From assembly GCA_018241225.1 (NCBI GenBank), contig JAFEEG010000019.1, forward strand, positions 336,034 through 400,033: DNA of 64,000 nucleotides. Reading direction: 5' to 3'. The notes beneath the pieces were generated by a model. It searched no databases, had not been told where the DNA came from, and saw only the letters and a list, made by a program, of their open reading frames with translations. Within the stretch, counting starts at the first letter, position 1; every line of letters starts with the position of its first letter. The DNA is from Pseudomonadota bacterium (GTDB lineage: Bacteria; Pseudomonadota; Gammaproteobacteria; Burkholderiales; Burkholderiaceae_C). Made by a program: the position numbers and the translations under genes. This document shows positions 24,627-32,602 of the stretch, in pieces.

Positions 24627-26984
24627 ATGAACATCGTCTGCATTGGCGGCGGTCCGGCCGGCCTGTATTTCGCCCTGTTGATGAAGCAGCAGGACCCCTC
24701 GCACGAAATCACCGTAGTGGAGCGAAACCGCCCCTACGACACCTTCGGCTGGGGCGTGGTCTTCTCCGACCAGACGCTGGGCAACCTGAAGCAGGCCGAC
24801 CCGGTCAGCGCGCACCAGATCCTGGACGCCTTCAACCACTGGGACGACATCGAGGTCAACATCCGCGGCCACAAGACCCTGTCGGGCGGCCACGGCTTCT
24901 GCGGCATCGGGCGCAAGCGCCTGCTCAACATCCTGCAAAAGCGCTGCGAAGAGGTGGGTGTCAAGCTGGTGTTCGAAACGGACGTGCAGGACGACACCCA
25001 GTACCCCGAGGCCGACCTGATCATTGCCAGCGACGGCCTGAACAGCCGGGTGCGCACCAAGTACGCCGCCCAGTACGAACCGGACATCGACCTGCGCGAC
25101 TGCCGCTTCGTGTGGCTGGGCACCACCAAGCTCTTCGATGCCTTCACCTTCGCCTTTGAAGAAACCGAGCACGGCTGGTTCCAGGCGCACGCCTATCGCT
25201 TCGACGACACGCACTCCACCTTCATCGTGGAAACGCCGCAGGCCGTGTGGGAGCGCGCCGGCCTGGACAAGATGGAGAAGGAAGAGGCCATTGCCTTTTG
25301 CGAGAAGCTCTTCGCCAAGTACCTGGACGGCAACCCGCTCATCTCCAACGCGACGCACCTGCGCGGCTCTGCGCAGTGGATCCGCTTCCCGCGCGTGGTG
25401 TGCAAGCGCTGGGTGCATCACAACGGCAACGCCCCGGTGGTGCTGATGGGCGACGCAGCCCACACCGCGCACTTTTCCATCGGCTCGGGTACCAAGCTGG
25501 CGCTGGAAGACGCCATCGAGCTGGCGCGCTGCATCGGCAAGACGCCCGACGACCTGCAGGCGGCCCTGCAGCACTACGAGGAAGTGCGCAGCGTCGAGGT
25601 GCTGCGCATTCAGAACGCCGCGCGCAATTCCACCGAGTGGTTCGAGCATGTCGACCGCTACGTGAACCTGCCGCCCGAGCAGTTTGCCTATTCGCTGCTC
25701 ACCCGCAGCCAGCGCATCAGCCACGAGAACCTGCGCCTGCGCGACAAGCACTACGTGGAAGATTTCGAGGACTGGCTGGCCAATAAGGCCGGCACCCACC
25801 GAGGCAGCACGCAGCAGGCGGTGCCGCCCATGTTCACCCCGTTCAAGGTGCGCGGCGTCACGCTGAAGAACCGCGTGGTGGTCTCACCCATGGCGCAGTA
25901 CTCGTGCGATGACGGCATGCCCGCCGACTACCACCTGGTGCACCTGGGCGCGCGCGCCATGGGCGGCGCCGGCCTGGTGATGGCCGAGATGACCTGCACC
26001 TCGCCCGACGCCCGCATCACCCCCGGGTGCCCCGGCCTGTGGAACGAGGCGCAGCGCGATGGCTGGAAGCGCATCGTCGCTTTCGTGCATTCGCAAAGCG
26101 ACGCCAAGATGGGCATGCAGATCGGCCATGCGGGCGCCAAGGGCTCCACGCGCCTGGCCTGGGAAGGCATCGACCAGCCGCTGGAATCTGGCAACTGGCC
26201 GCTCGTCTCGGCCTCGCCCCAGCAATACCTGGACGGCGTGAGCGACTGGTCACGCGCCATGACCCGTGAAGACATGGACCGCGTGAAGGAAGACTTCGTG
26301 CGCTCCGCCCGCTTTGCGGCGCAGGCCGGCTTCGACTGGCTGGAGCTGCACTGCGCGCACGGCTATCTGCTGTCGTCCTTCATCTCGCCGCTGACCAACC
26401 ACCGCACCGACGAATACGGCGGCTCGCTGGCCAACCGCCTGCGCTACCCGCTGGAGGTGTTCGATGCCGTGCGCGAAGTGTGGCCGCAGAACCTGCCGAT
26501 GTCGGTGCGCATCTCAGCGCACGACTGGGTGGAAGGCGGCATCACGCCCGACGACGCGGTGCAGATCGCGCAGGCCTTCAAGCAAGCCGGCGCCGACCTC
26601 ATCGACTGCTCTTCGGGCCAGGTGAGCAAGAAGGAACAGCCCGTGTTCGGCCGCATGTTCCAGACGCCCTTTGCCGACCGCGTGCGCAACGAGGCAGGCA
26701 TTGCCACCATCGCGGTGGGCGCCATCTCGGAAGCCGACCACGTCAACAGCATCATTGCCGCCGGCCGTGCCGACCTGTGCGCCGTGGCGCGGCCGCACCT
26801 GGCCAATCCGGCCTGGACACTCATGGAATCGGCCAAGATCGGTTATCCGGACATCGCCTGGCCCAAGCAATACCGCGCGGCCAAGATGCAGCTGGAGCGC
26901 AACCTCGAGCGCGAGCGCGCGGCGGCCGCACAGGCGGCCGGTGCCTCGCCGCTGGAGCAGGCCAACCGCGCGCTCGGCGTGTGA
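24627..26984 (+). CDS. Bifunctional aryl-CoA monooxygenase/reductase (salicylyl-CoA 5-hydroxylase or 2-aminobenzoyl-CoA monooxygenase type)
   Basis: A 785-residue fusion. Residues 1 to about 380 are a class A FAD monooxygenase: GGGPAG at 7-12, '[16 protein letters not shown]' and '[26 protein letters not shown]'. From about residue 402 an OYE/YqjM-like NADH:flavin domain begins, '[25 protein letters not shown]', with '[11 protein letters not shown]' and '[10 protein letters not shown]'. This architecture is known for 2-aminobenzoyl-CoA monooxygenase/reductase (Azoarcus evansii) and for proteins annotated salicylyl-CoA 5-hydroxylase. It hydroxylates, and in the former case also reduces, a CoA-activated ring. 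It heads an operon with MarR, enoyl-CoA hydratase, acyl-CoA dehydrogenase and RidA. No CoA ligase is in the window. Confidence 0.9.
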   Translation: MNIVCIGGGPAGLYFALLMKQQDPSHEITVVERNRPYDTFGWGVVFSDQTLGNLKQADPVSAHQILDAFNHWDDIEVNIRGHKTLSGGHGFCGIGRKRLLNILQKRCEEVGVKLVFETDVQDDTQYPEADLIIASDGLNSRVRTKYAAQYEPDIDLRDCRFVWLGTTKLFDAFTFAFEETEHGWFQAHAYRFDDTHSTFIVETPQAVWERAGLDKMEKEEAIAFCEKLFAKYLDGNPLISNATHLRGSAQWIRFPRVVCKRWVHHNGNAPVVLMGDAAHTAHFSIGSGTKLALEDAIELARCIGKTPDDLQAALQHYEEVRSVEVLRIQNAARNSTEWFEHVDRYVNLPPEQFAYSLLTRSQRISHENLRLRDKHYVEDFEDWLANKAGTHRGSTQQAVPPMFTPFKVRGVTLKNRVVVSPMAQYSCDDGMPADYHLVHLGARAMGGAGLVMAEMTCTSPDARITPGCPGLWNEAQRDGWKRIVAFVHSQSDAKMGMQIGHAGAKGSTRLAWEGIDQPLESGNWPLVSASPQQYLDGVSDWSRAMTREDMDRVKEDFVRSARFAAQAGFDWLELHCAHGYLLSSFISPLTNHRTDEYGGSLANRLRYPLEVFDAVREVWPQNLPMSVRISAHDWVEGGITPDDAVQIAQAFKQAGADLIDCSSGQVSKKEQPVFGRMFQTPFADRVRNEAGIATIAVGAISEADHVNSIIAAGRADLCAVARPHLANPAWTLMESAKIGYPDIAWPKQYRAAKMQLERNLERERAAAAQAAGASPLEQANRALGV

Positions 26985-27011
26985 GCGCAACAGGAGCAAG
27001 AGGGGAAGAAC

Positions 27012-27548
27012 ATGAAACAGAACGATCCGTCGCATGAACTGCTGAGCGAGGCCCACCAGCTGGGCCACGAAGCGCGCGCCCACAGCGGCGACCACGCGGC
27101 GCTCAAGCTGTGGCTGCGCATGCTGGCCACCACCACACAGATCGAGGCCGAGATCCGCAAGCGCCTGCGCGAGCAGTTCGACATCTCGCTGGCCCGCTTC
27201 GACTACATGGCGCAGCTGTACCGCCAGAAGGACGGCATGAAGATGCGTGCGCTGTCCAAGTTCCTGATGGTGACCGGCGGCAACGTCACGGGCCTGACCG
27301 ACGAGCTGCAGCGCGAAGGACTGGTGGCCCGCGAGGCCAGCCCCACCGACCGCCGCGCCTGGATCGTGCGCCTCACGCCAAAGGGCCGGCGCCTGTTCGA
27401 GACCATGGCGCAGGAGCACGAGCAGTGGATTCTCGAGCTCTTCACCGGCATGGACGAAGGCGCGATGCACCAGGTGCACGCCCACCTCGGCGAACTGCGC
27501 GTTCGCCTGCTTCAGAACAACGACCCAGCTTCGCAGGAGAAGGAATGA
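27012..27548 (+). CDS. MarR-family regulator of the aryl-CoA operon
   Basis: A 178-residue winged-helix regulator. '[20 protein letters not shown]' forms the dimer helix. '[53 protein letters not shown]' is a canonical MarR DNA-binding domain with the DxR wing. It lies 27 bp after the monooxygenase and overlaps the enoyl-CoA hydratase start by ATGA. Embedded MarR genes in aromatic operons usually repress and respond to the aryl-CoA. The leader before the monooxygenase carries a short AGTT-TAG-AACT dyad that might be its site. Confidence 0.92.
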   Translation: MKQNDPSHELLSEAHQLGHEARAHSGDHAALKLWLRMLATTTQIEAEIRKRLREQFDISLARFDYMAQLYRQKDGMKMRALSKFLMVTGGNVTGLTDELQREGLVAREASPTDRRAWIVRLTPKGRRLFETMAQEHEQWILELFTGMDEGAMHQVHAHLGELRVRLLQNNDPASQEKE

Positions 27549-28420
27549 GCAACACCGATACCGCCATCACGCCGCGCGTGGACCCGGCCCTGGCCGCAGG
27601 CAACTTCAAGACCGCGGCCGGCTACGAGCCCCAGCACTTCGCCCTGCATGTCGAAGGCGGCGTGGCCACCATCACGCTCAACCGCCCCGAGCGCAAGAAC
27701 CCGCTCACCTTCGATTCGTACGCCGAACTGCGCGACTTCTTCGGCCAGCACCTGAAATACGCGACCGACGTGAAGGCCGTGGTGGTTACCGGTGCCGGCG
27801 GCAACTTCTGCTCGGGCGGCGACGTGCACGAGATCATCGGCCCGCTGGTGCGCCTGAAGGCGCCCGAGCTGCTGGCCTTTACCCGCATGACGGGCGACCT
27901 GGTCAAAGCCATGCGTGCCTGCCCGCAGCCGATCATCGCGGCGGTGGATGGCGTGTGCGCCGGTGCCGGCGCCATCGTGGCCATGTCCTCGGACCTGCGC
28001 GTGGGCACTGCGCGCAGCAAGACGGCGTTCCTGTTCAACCGCGTGGGCCTGGCGGGCTGCGACATGGGCGCCTGCGCCATCCTGCCGCGAATCATCGGCC
28101 AGGGCCGCGCGAGCGAGCTGCTCTATACCGGTCGCGCCATGGGTGGCGAAGAGGGCGAGCGCTGGGGCTTCTACAACCGCCTGGTGGCCCCCGAAGACCT
28201 GCTGGCCAATGCGCAGGACTGGGCGGCCGAGCTGGCGGCCGGCCCGACCTTTGCCAACGGCATCACTAAGACCATGCTGCACCAGGAATGGGCCATGACC
28301 ATCGAGCAGGCCATCGAATCGGAGGCGCAAGCCCAGGCCATCTGCATGCTCACCGAAGACTTCTCGCGGGCCTATCACGCCTTCGTGGCCAAGCAAAAGC
28401 CCAAGTTCGAAGGGAACTGA
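27545..28420 (+). CDS. Enoyl-CoA hydratase/isomerase family protein
   Basis: A 291-residue crotonase-fold enzyme. '[23 protein letters not shown]' starts the fold, '[14 protein letters not shown]' forms the oxyanion strand, and '[24 protein letters not shown]' gives the second oxyanion contact. The usual second catalytic Glu region reads '[18 protein letters not shown]', where Asp/Cys residues replace Glu, so it may be a hydrolase or ring-processing variant rather than a standard hydratase. The N-terminal extension of about 30 residues is unusual. Translation is coupled to marR. In this operon it probably acts after ring modification. Confidence 0.9.
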   Translation: MSNTDTAITPRVDPALAAGNFKTAAGYEPQHFALHVEGGVATITLNRPERKNPLTFDSYAELRDFFGQHLKYATDVKAVVVTGAGGNFCSGGDVHEIIGPLVRLKAPELLAFTRMTGDLVKAMRACPQPIIAAVDGVCAGAGAIVAMSSDLRVGTARSKTAFLFNRVGLAGCDMGACAILPRIIGQGRASELLYTGRAMGGEEGERWGFYNRLVAPEDLLANAQDWAAELAAGPTFANGITKTMLHQEWAMTIEQAIESEAQAQAICMLTEDFSRAYHAFVAKQKPKFEGN

Positions 28421-28424
28421 TGCC

Positions 28425-29576
28425 ATGAGCGACACCAAGTACCTCGAATGGCCCTTCTTCGAAGAGCGCCACCGCACACTGGCCCGAGAGCTCGACGCCT
28501 GGGCCACGCAGAACGTGCCGCATGCGCACGGGCCCGACGTGGATGCCGAATGCAAGTCGCTGGTGCGCAAGCTGGGGCAGGGCGGCTGGCTGCGCCATGC
28601 GGTGGGTGACAGCATCGACACGCGCGCCATCTGCATCATTCGCGAAACGCTGGCGCGCCATTCGGGCCTGGCCGATTTCGCCTTTGCCATGCAGGGCCTG
28701 GGCTCGGGCGCCATCAGCCTGGCCGGCACGCCCGATCAGCGCGAGCGCTACCTCAAGCGCGTGGAGCGCGGCGAGGCGATCAGCGCCTTTGCCCTGTCCG
28801 AGCCCGAAGCGGGTTCTGACGTCGCGGCCATGCAGTGCAGCGCCAAGGTCGAAGGCGACCATGTGGTCATCAACGGCGAGAAGACCTGGATTTCCAACGG
28901 CGGCATCGCCGACTTCTACGTGCTGTTCGCACGCACCGGCGAGGCGCCGGGTGCGCGCGGCATCTCGGCCTTCATCGTCGAGGCAGGCACGCCAGGCTTC
29001 GAGATTGCCGAGCGCATCAACGTGATTGCGCCGCATCCGCTGGCGCGCCTGCGCTTTACCAACTGCCGCATTCCGCTCACGCAGCGTGTGGGTGCGGCGG
29101 GCGAGGGCTTCAAAGTGGCCATGCGCACGCTGGATGTGTTCCGCACTTCCGTCGCTGCAGCGTCGCTCGGCTTCGCACGCTGCGCGCTCGATGCCGCCAT
29201 GGAGCGTGCCACCACGCGCAAGATGTTCAACCAGACGCTGGCCGACTTCCAGATCACGCAGAGCAAGCTGGCGCAGATGGCGCTGACCATCGACTCGTCG
29301 GCATTGCTCATCTACCGCGCCGCCTGGCAGCGGGACCAGGGCCAGAACGTCACGCGTGAAGCGGCCATGGCCAAGCTGGCCGCCACCGAGGGCGCGCAGC
29401 AGGTCATCGACGCGGCCGTGCAGATGTTCGGCGGCCTGGGCGTGGTAAGCGAGCAGACGGTGGAGCGGCTGTACCGCGAGATCCGCTCGCTGCGCATCTA
29501 CGAAGGCGCCTCCGAAGTGCAGCAGCTCATCATCGCGCGCGAAATGCTCAAGGCGCACGTGCCTTCTGCGCACTGA
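28425..29576 (+). CDS. Acyl-CoA dehydrogenase of the aryl-CoA operon
   Basis: A 383-residue FAD enzyme. N-terminal helices precede the FAD segment '[20 protein letters not shown]' and '[22 protein letters not shown]'. The C-terminal helices contain '[41 protein letters not shown]', where Glu360 is at the catalytic-base position of short-chain dehydrogenases. It starts four bases after the preceding stop. It would oxidise, or in reverse reduce, a dearomatised cyclic acyl-CoA. The specific substrate is inferred from the operon only. Confidence 0.92.
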   Translation: MSDTKYLEWPFFEERHRTLARELDAWATQNVPHAHGPDVDAECKSLVRKLGQGGWLRHAVGDSIDTRAICIIRETLARHSGLADFAFAMQGLGSGAISLAGTPDQRERYLKRVERGEAISAFALSEPEAGSDVAAMQCSAKVEGDHVVINGEKTWISNGGIADFYVLFARTGEAPGARGISAFIVEAGTPGFEIAERINVIAPHPLARLRFTNCRIPLTQRVGAAGEGFKVAMRTLDVFRTSVAAASLGFARCALDAAMERATTRKMFNQTLADFQITQSKLAQMALTIDSSALLIYRAAWQRDQGQNVTREAAMAKLAATEGAQQVIDAAVQMFGGLGVVSEQTVERLYREIRSLRIYEGASEVQQLIIAREMLKAHVPSAH

Positions 29577-29606
29577 CAACAACACCCGACAGAACAGGAG
29601 ACCCCT

Positions 29607-29999
29607 ATGCAAGTGATTCTTCCGGAAGGCTGGCCGCGTCCCAAGGGCTACGCCAACGGCGTCAAGGTGCGCGGCACGCAGGTCTTCATCGCCGGCATGA
29701 TCGGCTGGGACGCGCACGGCGTGTTCCACACCGACGACTTCGCCGGCCAGGTGCGCCAGGCGTTGCAGAACATCGTCGACGTGCTGCACGAGGCGGGGGG
29801 CAAGCCCGAGCACATCATGCGCATGACCTGGTATGTGACCGACAAGCGCGAATACCTCGCCGCCGGCCGCGAAGTGGGCAAGGCGTACCGCGAAATCATC
29901 GGCAGCTACAACGCGGCCATGACGGCGGTGGAGGTCAAGGCGCTCATCGAGGACCGTGCCAAGGTGGAGATCGAAGTCACGGCCGTGCTGCCGGACTGA
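29607..29999 (+). CDS. RidA (YjgF/YER057c/UK114) family protein
   Basis: A 130-residue trimer-forming fold. Typical RidA proteins hydrolyse reactive enamines and imines. The Gly-rich strand 'GTQVFIAGMIGWDAHG', 'NIVDVLHEAGGKPEHIMRMTWYVTD' and the C-terminal 'KVEIEVTAVLP' are present. The segment that carries Arg105 in E. coli RidA (VEVARLP) reads VEVKALI here, so the key arginine seems absent, as in Rid subfamilies of unknown activity. AGGAG precedes the ATG. It is the last gene of the aryl-CoA operon, 30 bp after the dehydrogenase, hinting at an amino-substituted or imine intermediate. Confidence 0.92.
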   Translation: MQVILPEGWPRPKGYANGVKVRGTQVFIAGMIGWDAHGVFHTDDFAGQVRQALQNIVDVLHEAGGKPEHIMRMTWYVTDKREYLAAGREVGKAYREIIGSYNAAMTAVEVKALIEDRAKVEIEVTAVLPD

Positions 30000-30052
30000 T
30001 TGCCGCTGGGACGTGGCGCGCACAATGCGGCCCTGAAAAAGGAGCATACGCA

Positions 30053-30628
30053 ATGGGCAACCGCCTCACACAAATCGCCACCCGCACCGGCGACGACGGC
30101 ACCACCGGCCTCGGTGACAACACCCGCGTCCCCAAGAGCCACCAGCGCGTGGCCGCCATGGGCGACGTGGACGAACTCAACTCGCACATCGGCCTCTTGC
30201 TGTGCGAGACCATGCCGGCGCCCGTGCGCGAACTGCTGGTGGATGTGCAGCATCAGCTGTTCAACCTGGGCGGCGAGCTGTCGATGCCGGGCTATACGCT
30301 GCTCAAGCCAGAGGCGCTGCTGCAACTGGACAACGCATTGGCCGAGCACAACGCCGCGTTGCCCCGCCTGGCCGAATTCATCCTGCCGGCCGGCACGCGC
30401 GCCGCTTCGCAGGCGCACGTGTGCCGCACAGTGGCCCGACGCGCCGAACGCCTGGTGGTGGCGCTCGGTGCCGTCGATGCCGCGAACGACACGCCGCGGC
30501 GCTATCTCAATCGCCTGAGCGACCTGATGTTCGTGCTTGCCCGCGTGCTCAACCGCCTGGACGGCGGCGACGACGTCTACTGGAAGAGCGAGCGGCTGGC
30601 CCGCCAGCAAGAGCAACAGGACGAGTGA
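30053..30628 (+). CDS. Cob(I)alamin adenosyltransferase, PduO type
   Basis: A 191-residue ATP:cob(I)alamin adenosyltransferase. The ATP-binding N-terminus is 'TRTGDDGTTGLGDNTRVPKSH', followed by 'VDELNSHIGLLL'. The helical core includes 'ASQAHVCRTVARRAERLVV' and the signature 'RYLNRLSDLMFVLARVLNR'. It makes adenosylcobalamin for mutases. The function differs from the preceding RidA gene, 53 bp away, and it has AAGGAG before its ATG, so it may have its own expression. No cobalamin riboswitch is visible upstream. Length is normal. Confidence 0.95.
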   Translation: MGNRLTQIATRTGDDGTTGLGDNTRVPKSHQRVAAMGDVDELNSHIGLLLCETMPAPVRELLVDVQHQLFNLGGELSMPGYTLLKPEALLQLDNALAEHNAALPRLAEFILPAGTRAASQAHVCRTVARRAERLVVALGAVDAANDTPRRYLNRLSDLMFVLARVLNRLDGGDDVYWKSERLARQQEQQDE

Positions 30629-30737
30629 TTTGCCGGCGCCGGCCTACGCCCGAGGGCGCGGGCCGCGGCTACCATGGCAAGGGCGAGGCATGCGCTCGAC
30701 ATGCTCGCCTCCTGAATCCAACAGCACACCCACGATC

Positions 30738-31082
30738 ATGAAGACACGCTCTCCACGCATTTGCATCGCGCTGGCCGTACTGCTGATGGCGGGCGCCGCC
30801 GCAGCGCAGGCTCCCAACCCCGAGAAGCCGGCCCCGAGCCAACCGGCGCACACCATCAAGCCGGCCCCCAGGAACAAGGTGGGCGACAGCATCCAGCACG
30901 GCACCGACACGGCCGGCCGCAGCATCGCGCACGCAGACAGCGCAACGCGCAACGGCATCAACCGCGGCTCCGAAGCCGCCAGCCGCCCGGTGCGCAACCT
31001 GGGCGACTCCCTGGGCCGCAAACTCGGCCTGGGTCCCGCGCGCTCGGCGCCGGCCGTGGGCCCGCAGGGCCAGCAGCCCTGA
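30738..31082 (+). CDS. Small exported protein of unknown function
   Basis: A 114-residue protein with a clear signal peptide, 'MKTRSPRICIALAVLLMAGAA', ending in an AAAQA cleavage region. The mature part is Pro/Ala/Gly-rich and hydrophilic, with 'NKVGDSIQHGTDTAGRSIAH', 'NRGSEAASRPV' and 'LGDSLGRKLGLGPA'. I recognise no domain. ATG 30738 is chosen because the signal peptide starts there; the frame is open upstream inside the adenosyltransferase gene. No strong ribosome binding site is seen. It converges with the HxlR gene, 12 bp apart. Codon use fits its neighbours. Confidence 0.6.
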   Translation: MKTRSPRICIALAVLLMAGAAAAQAPNPEKPAPSQPAHTIKPAPRNKVGDSIQHGTDTAGRSIAHADSATRNGINRGSEAASRPVRNLGDSLGRKLGLGPARSAPAVGPQGQQP

Positions 31083-31094
31083 TCCGCTGACGCG

Positions 31095-31472
31095 CTAGCC
31101 GCCAGCCTGGTCGAAGGCCTGCTGCGCCGAGACCAGCTTGCCGATGTTCGCCTCGGCCCACTGATCGACCACCACCAACGCCCGGCTGAGCGAGCGGCCC
31201 AGCGCGGTGAGCTGGTATTCGACGTGCGGCGGCACGGTCTGGTAGTCGATGCGCTCGACCAGGCCGTTGCGTTCCAGCTCGCGCAGCGTCTGGGTCAGCA
31301 TCTTTTGCGAGATGCCTTCGATCCTGCGCATGAACTCGCCATTGCGCACCGGGCCCTCGTCCAACAGCGGGACGATCAGCAGGGCCCACTTGCTCCCGAT
31401 CAGTTCCAGTGCCACGCGCGAGGGGCAGCCGGCGTTGTAGACGTCGCCGCGTGATGCGCGCTTTCCTGCCAT
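31095..31472 (-). CDS. HxlR-family transcriptional regulator
   Basis: A 125-residue winged-helix protein. The N-terminal Cys at 'VYNAGCPSRVALELIGSKWALLI' is a redox or electrophile-sensing position in this family. Helix-turn-helix and wing are 'EFMRRIEGISQKMLTQTLRELERNGLVERIDYQTVPPHVEYQLT'. ATG 31472 has AAGG about eight bases upstream; an in-frame ATG at 31517 would place the start upstream of an inverted repeat, which looks like the operator. It diverges from an SMR exporter and a flavodoxin-fold reductase, a typical HxlR target layout. Confidence 0.9.
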   Translation of the reverse strand: MAGKRASRGDVYNAGCPSRVALELIGSKWALLIVPLLDEGPVRNGEFMRRIEGISQKMLTQTLRELERNGLVERIDYQTVPPHVEYQLTALGRSLSRALVVVDQWAEANIGKLVSAQQAFDQAGG

Positions 31473-31491
31473 GTCTTGCCTTCCGTGATAG

Positions 31492-31505
31492 GCACCAAAA
31501 GGTGC
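31492..31505. promoter_or_regulatory. GCACC-AAAA-GGTGC inverted repeat, candidate HxlR operator
   Basis: A perfect 5-bp inverted repeat around AAAA lies 20 bp before the HxlR start and 70 bp before the SMR gene. HxlR proteins bind such short dyads between divergent genes. Confidence 0.5.
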
Positions 31506-31574
31506 GTACTTGTCCAACGGGAAGTGTAGACACAGACTCCGTCCATCTCAATCGATGTTGAAAAGGAGTTCTTC

Positions 31575-31895
31575 ATGGCATGGTTGATCCTGCTGGTTGC
31601 GGGCGCGGTCGAAATCGTGATGGCGGCTGCGTTGAAGGCCGCCGACGGATGGAGCCGGCCCGTGCCGGCCGTCATCGGCATCCTGGCTGCACTGGCCTCC
31701 ATCTTCCTGCTCACTCACGCCATGAAGTCGCTGCCTGCCGGCACCGCCTACGCGGTGTGGACGGGCATCGGTGCCGTGGGCGTCACGCTGGTGGGCATGG
31801 TGGTGCACGGCGACAGCGCGTCGCCCTTGCGGCTGCTGTGCGTGGGGCTGGTGGTGGCCGGCGTGATCGGTCTTCGCCTGGTCGAGGAGGCTTGA
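31575..31895 (+). CDS. SMR-family exporter, Gdx/SugE type
   Basis: A 106-residue four-helix transporter of the small multidrug resistance family. The essential membrane glutamate is Glu13 ('LLVAGAVEIVMAAALKAADG'). The stretch 'AMKSLPAGTAYAVWTGIGAVG' is the hallmark of SugE/Gdx guanidinium exporters rather than EmrE. Dual-topology antiparallel dimers are expected. AGGAG precedes the ATG. No guanidine riboswitch is seen upstream; an HxlR operator candidate lies there instead, so the inducer is probably something else. The next gene follows after two bases. Confidence 0.92.
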   Translation: MAWLILLVAGAVEIVMAAALKAADGWSRPVPAVIGILAALASIFLLTHAMKSLPAGTAYAVWTGIGAVGVTLVGMVVHGDSASPLRLLCVGLVVAGVIGLRLVEEA

Positions 31896-31897
31896 CG

Positions 31898-32542
31898 ATG
31901 TGCGAATCCACGACGCTGCTTCACGTGATCGCGTCGCCCGGCGGCGAGGCTTCGCACTCGACCGCGGCCACCAGCGAACTGCTCGCTGCCTATCGCGAGC
32001 GTCATCCGGATCATCGCGTGCACACCGTGAACGTCTGGGACCTGGAGATGCCCGAGTTCGACGCCAGCATGATCGCCGCCAAGTTCGCGGTGCTGCGCTC
32101 GCAGCACGCCACCGACGCACAGAAGGCCCAGTGGGCGCGTGCGGTGGCAATCTCCCGCGCCTTCAACGACGCGGACCGCTTCGTCTTCAGCCTGCCGATG
32201 TGGAACTACGGCGTGCCCTACCGCCTGAAGCACTACATCGACATCGTGACCCTGCCGGGGCAGAACTGGTCGTGGTCGCGCGCCGAGGGCTACCAGCCGC
32301 TGCTGCGCGACAAGCGGGCCGTGCTGGTGTGTTCCAGCGCGGGCGATTTTTCCGAGTCGACAGTGGCACCCGGCGCGTACGAGGACTTCCAGAAGCCCTT
32401 CATGCGCCAGTGGCTGCGCTTCATCGGTATCGACGTGGCGGCCGAGGTCCACGTGGCGCCGACCCTGACCGATCCGCAGCGCCTGGCACAGGTCAAGCAG
32501 GCCGCCGCCGAAGAAGCGCGCCGCGCAGCAGCACGGCTTTGA
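31898..32542 (+). CDS. FMN-dependent NAD(P)H azoreductase/quinone reductase (AcpD-like)
   Basis: A 214-residue flavodoxin-fold enzyme. The start 'LLHVIASPGGEASHSTAATSELLAAY' holds the FMN phosphate-loop region. 'FVFSLPMWNYGVPYRLKHYIDIVTLPGQNW' is the diagnostic AzoR/AcpD motif, and 'AVLVCSSAGDF' the flavin-binding strand. It reduces quinones or azo and nitro compounds with NAD(P)H. GAGGAGG precedes the ATG. It is separated by two bases from the SMR gene, so export and reduction of an electrophilic drug or dye are probably induced together by HxlR. Confidence 0.9.
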   Translation: MCESTTLLHVIASPGGEASHSTAATSELLAAYRERHPDHRVHTVNVWDLEMPEFDASMIAAKFAVLRSQHATDAQKAQWARAVAISRAFNDADRFVFSLPMWNYGVPYRLKHYIDIVTLPGQNWSWSRAEGYQPLLRDKRAVLVCSSAGDFSESTVAPGAYEDFQKPFMRQWLRFIGIDVAAEVHVAPTLTDPQRLAQVKQAAAEEARRAAARL

Positions 32543-32602
32543 ACAAGCAAGGGCGCGGGTGCGGCGGCCGGGGGTCGGCGTTTGATGCCACACTCGCGCC
32601 CC

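Noticed and set aside
30629-30737. Possible cobalamin-linked RNA element near the PduO gene
   Set aside because: It lies downstream of the gene and has no B12-box-like sequence.
31473-31574. Possible guanidine riboswitch upstream of the Gdx/SugE-type gene
   Set aside because: The leader is only about 100 bases and lacks the paired ACGR-type hairpins; an HxlR-type dyad explains the regulation better.
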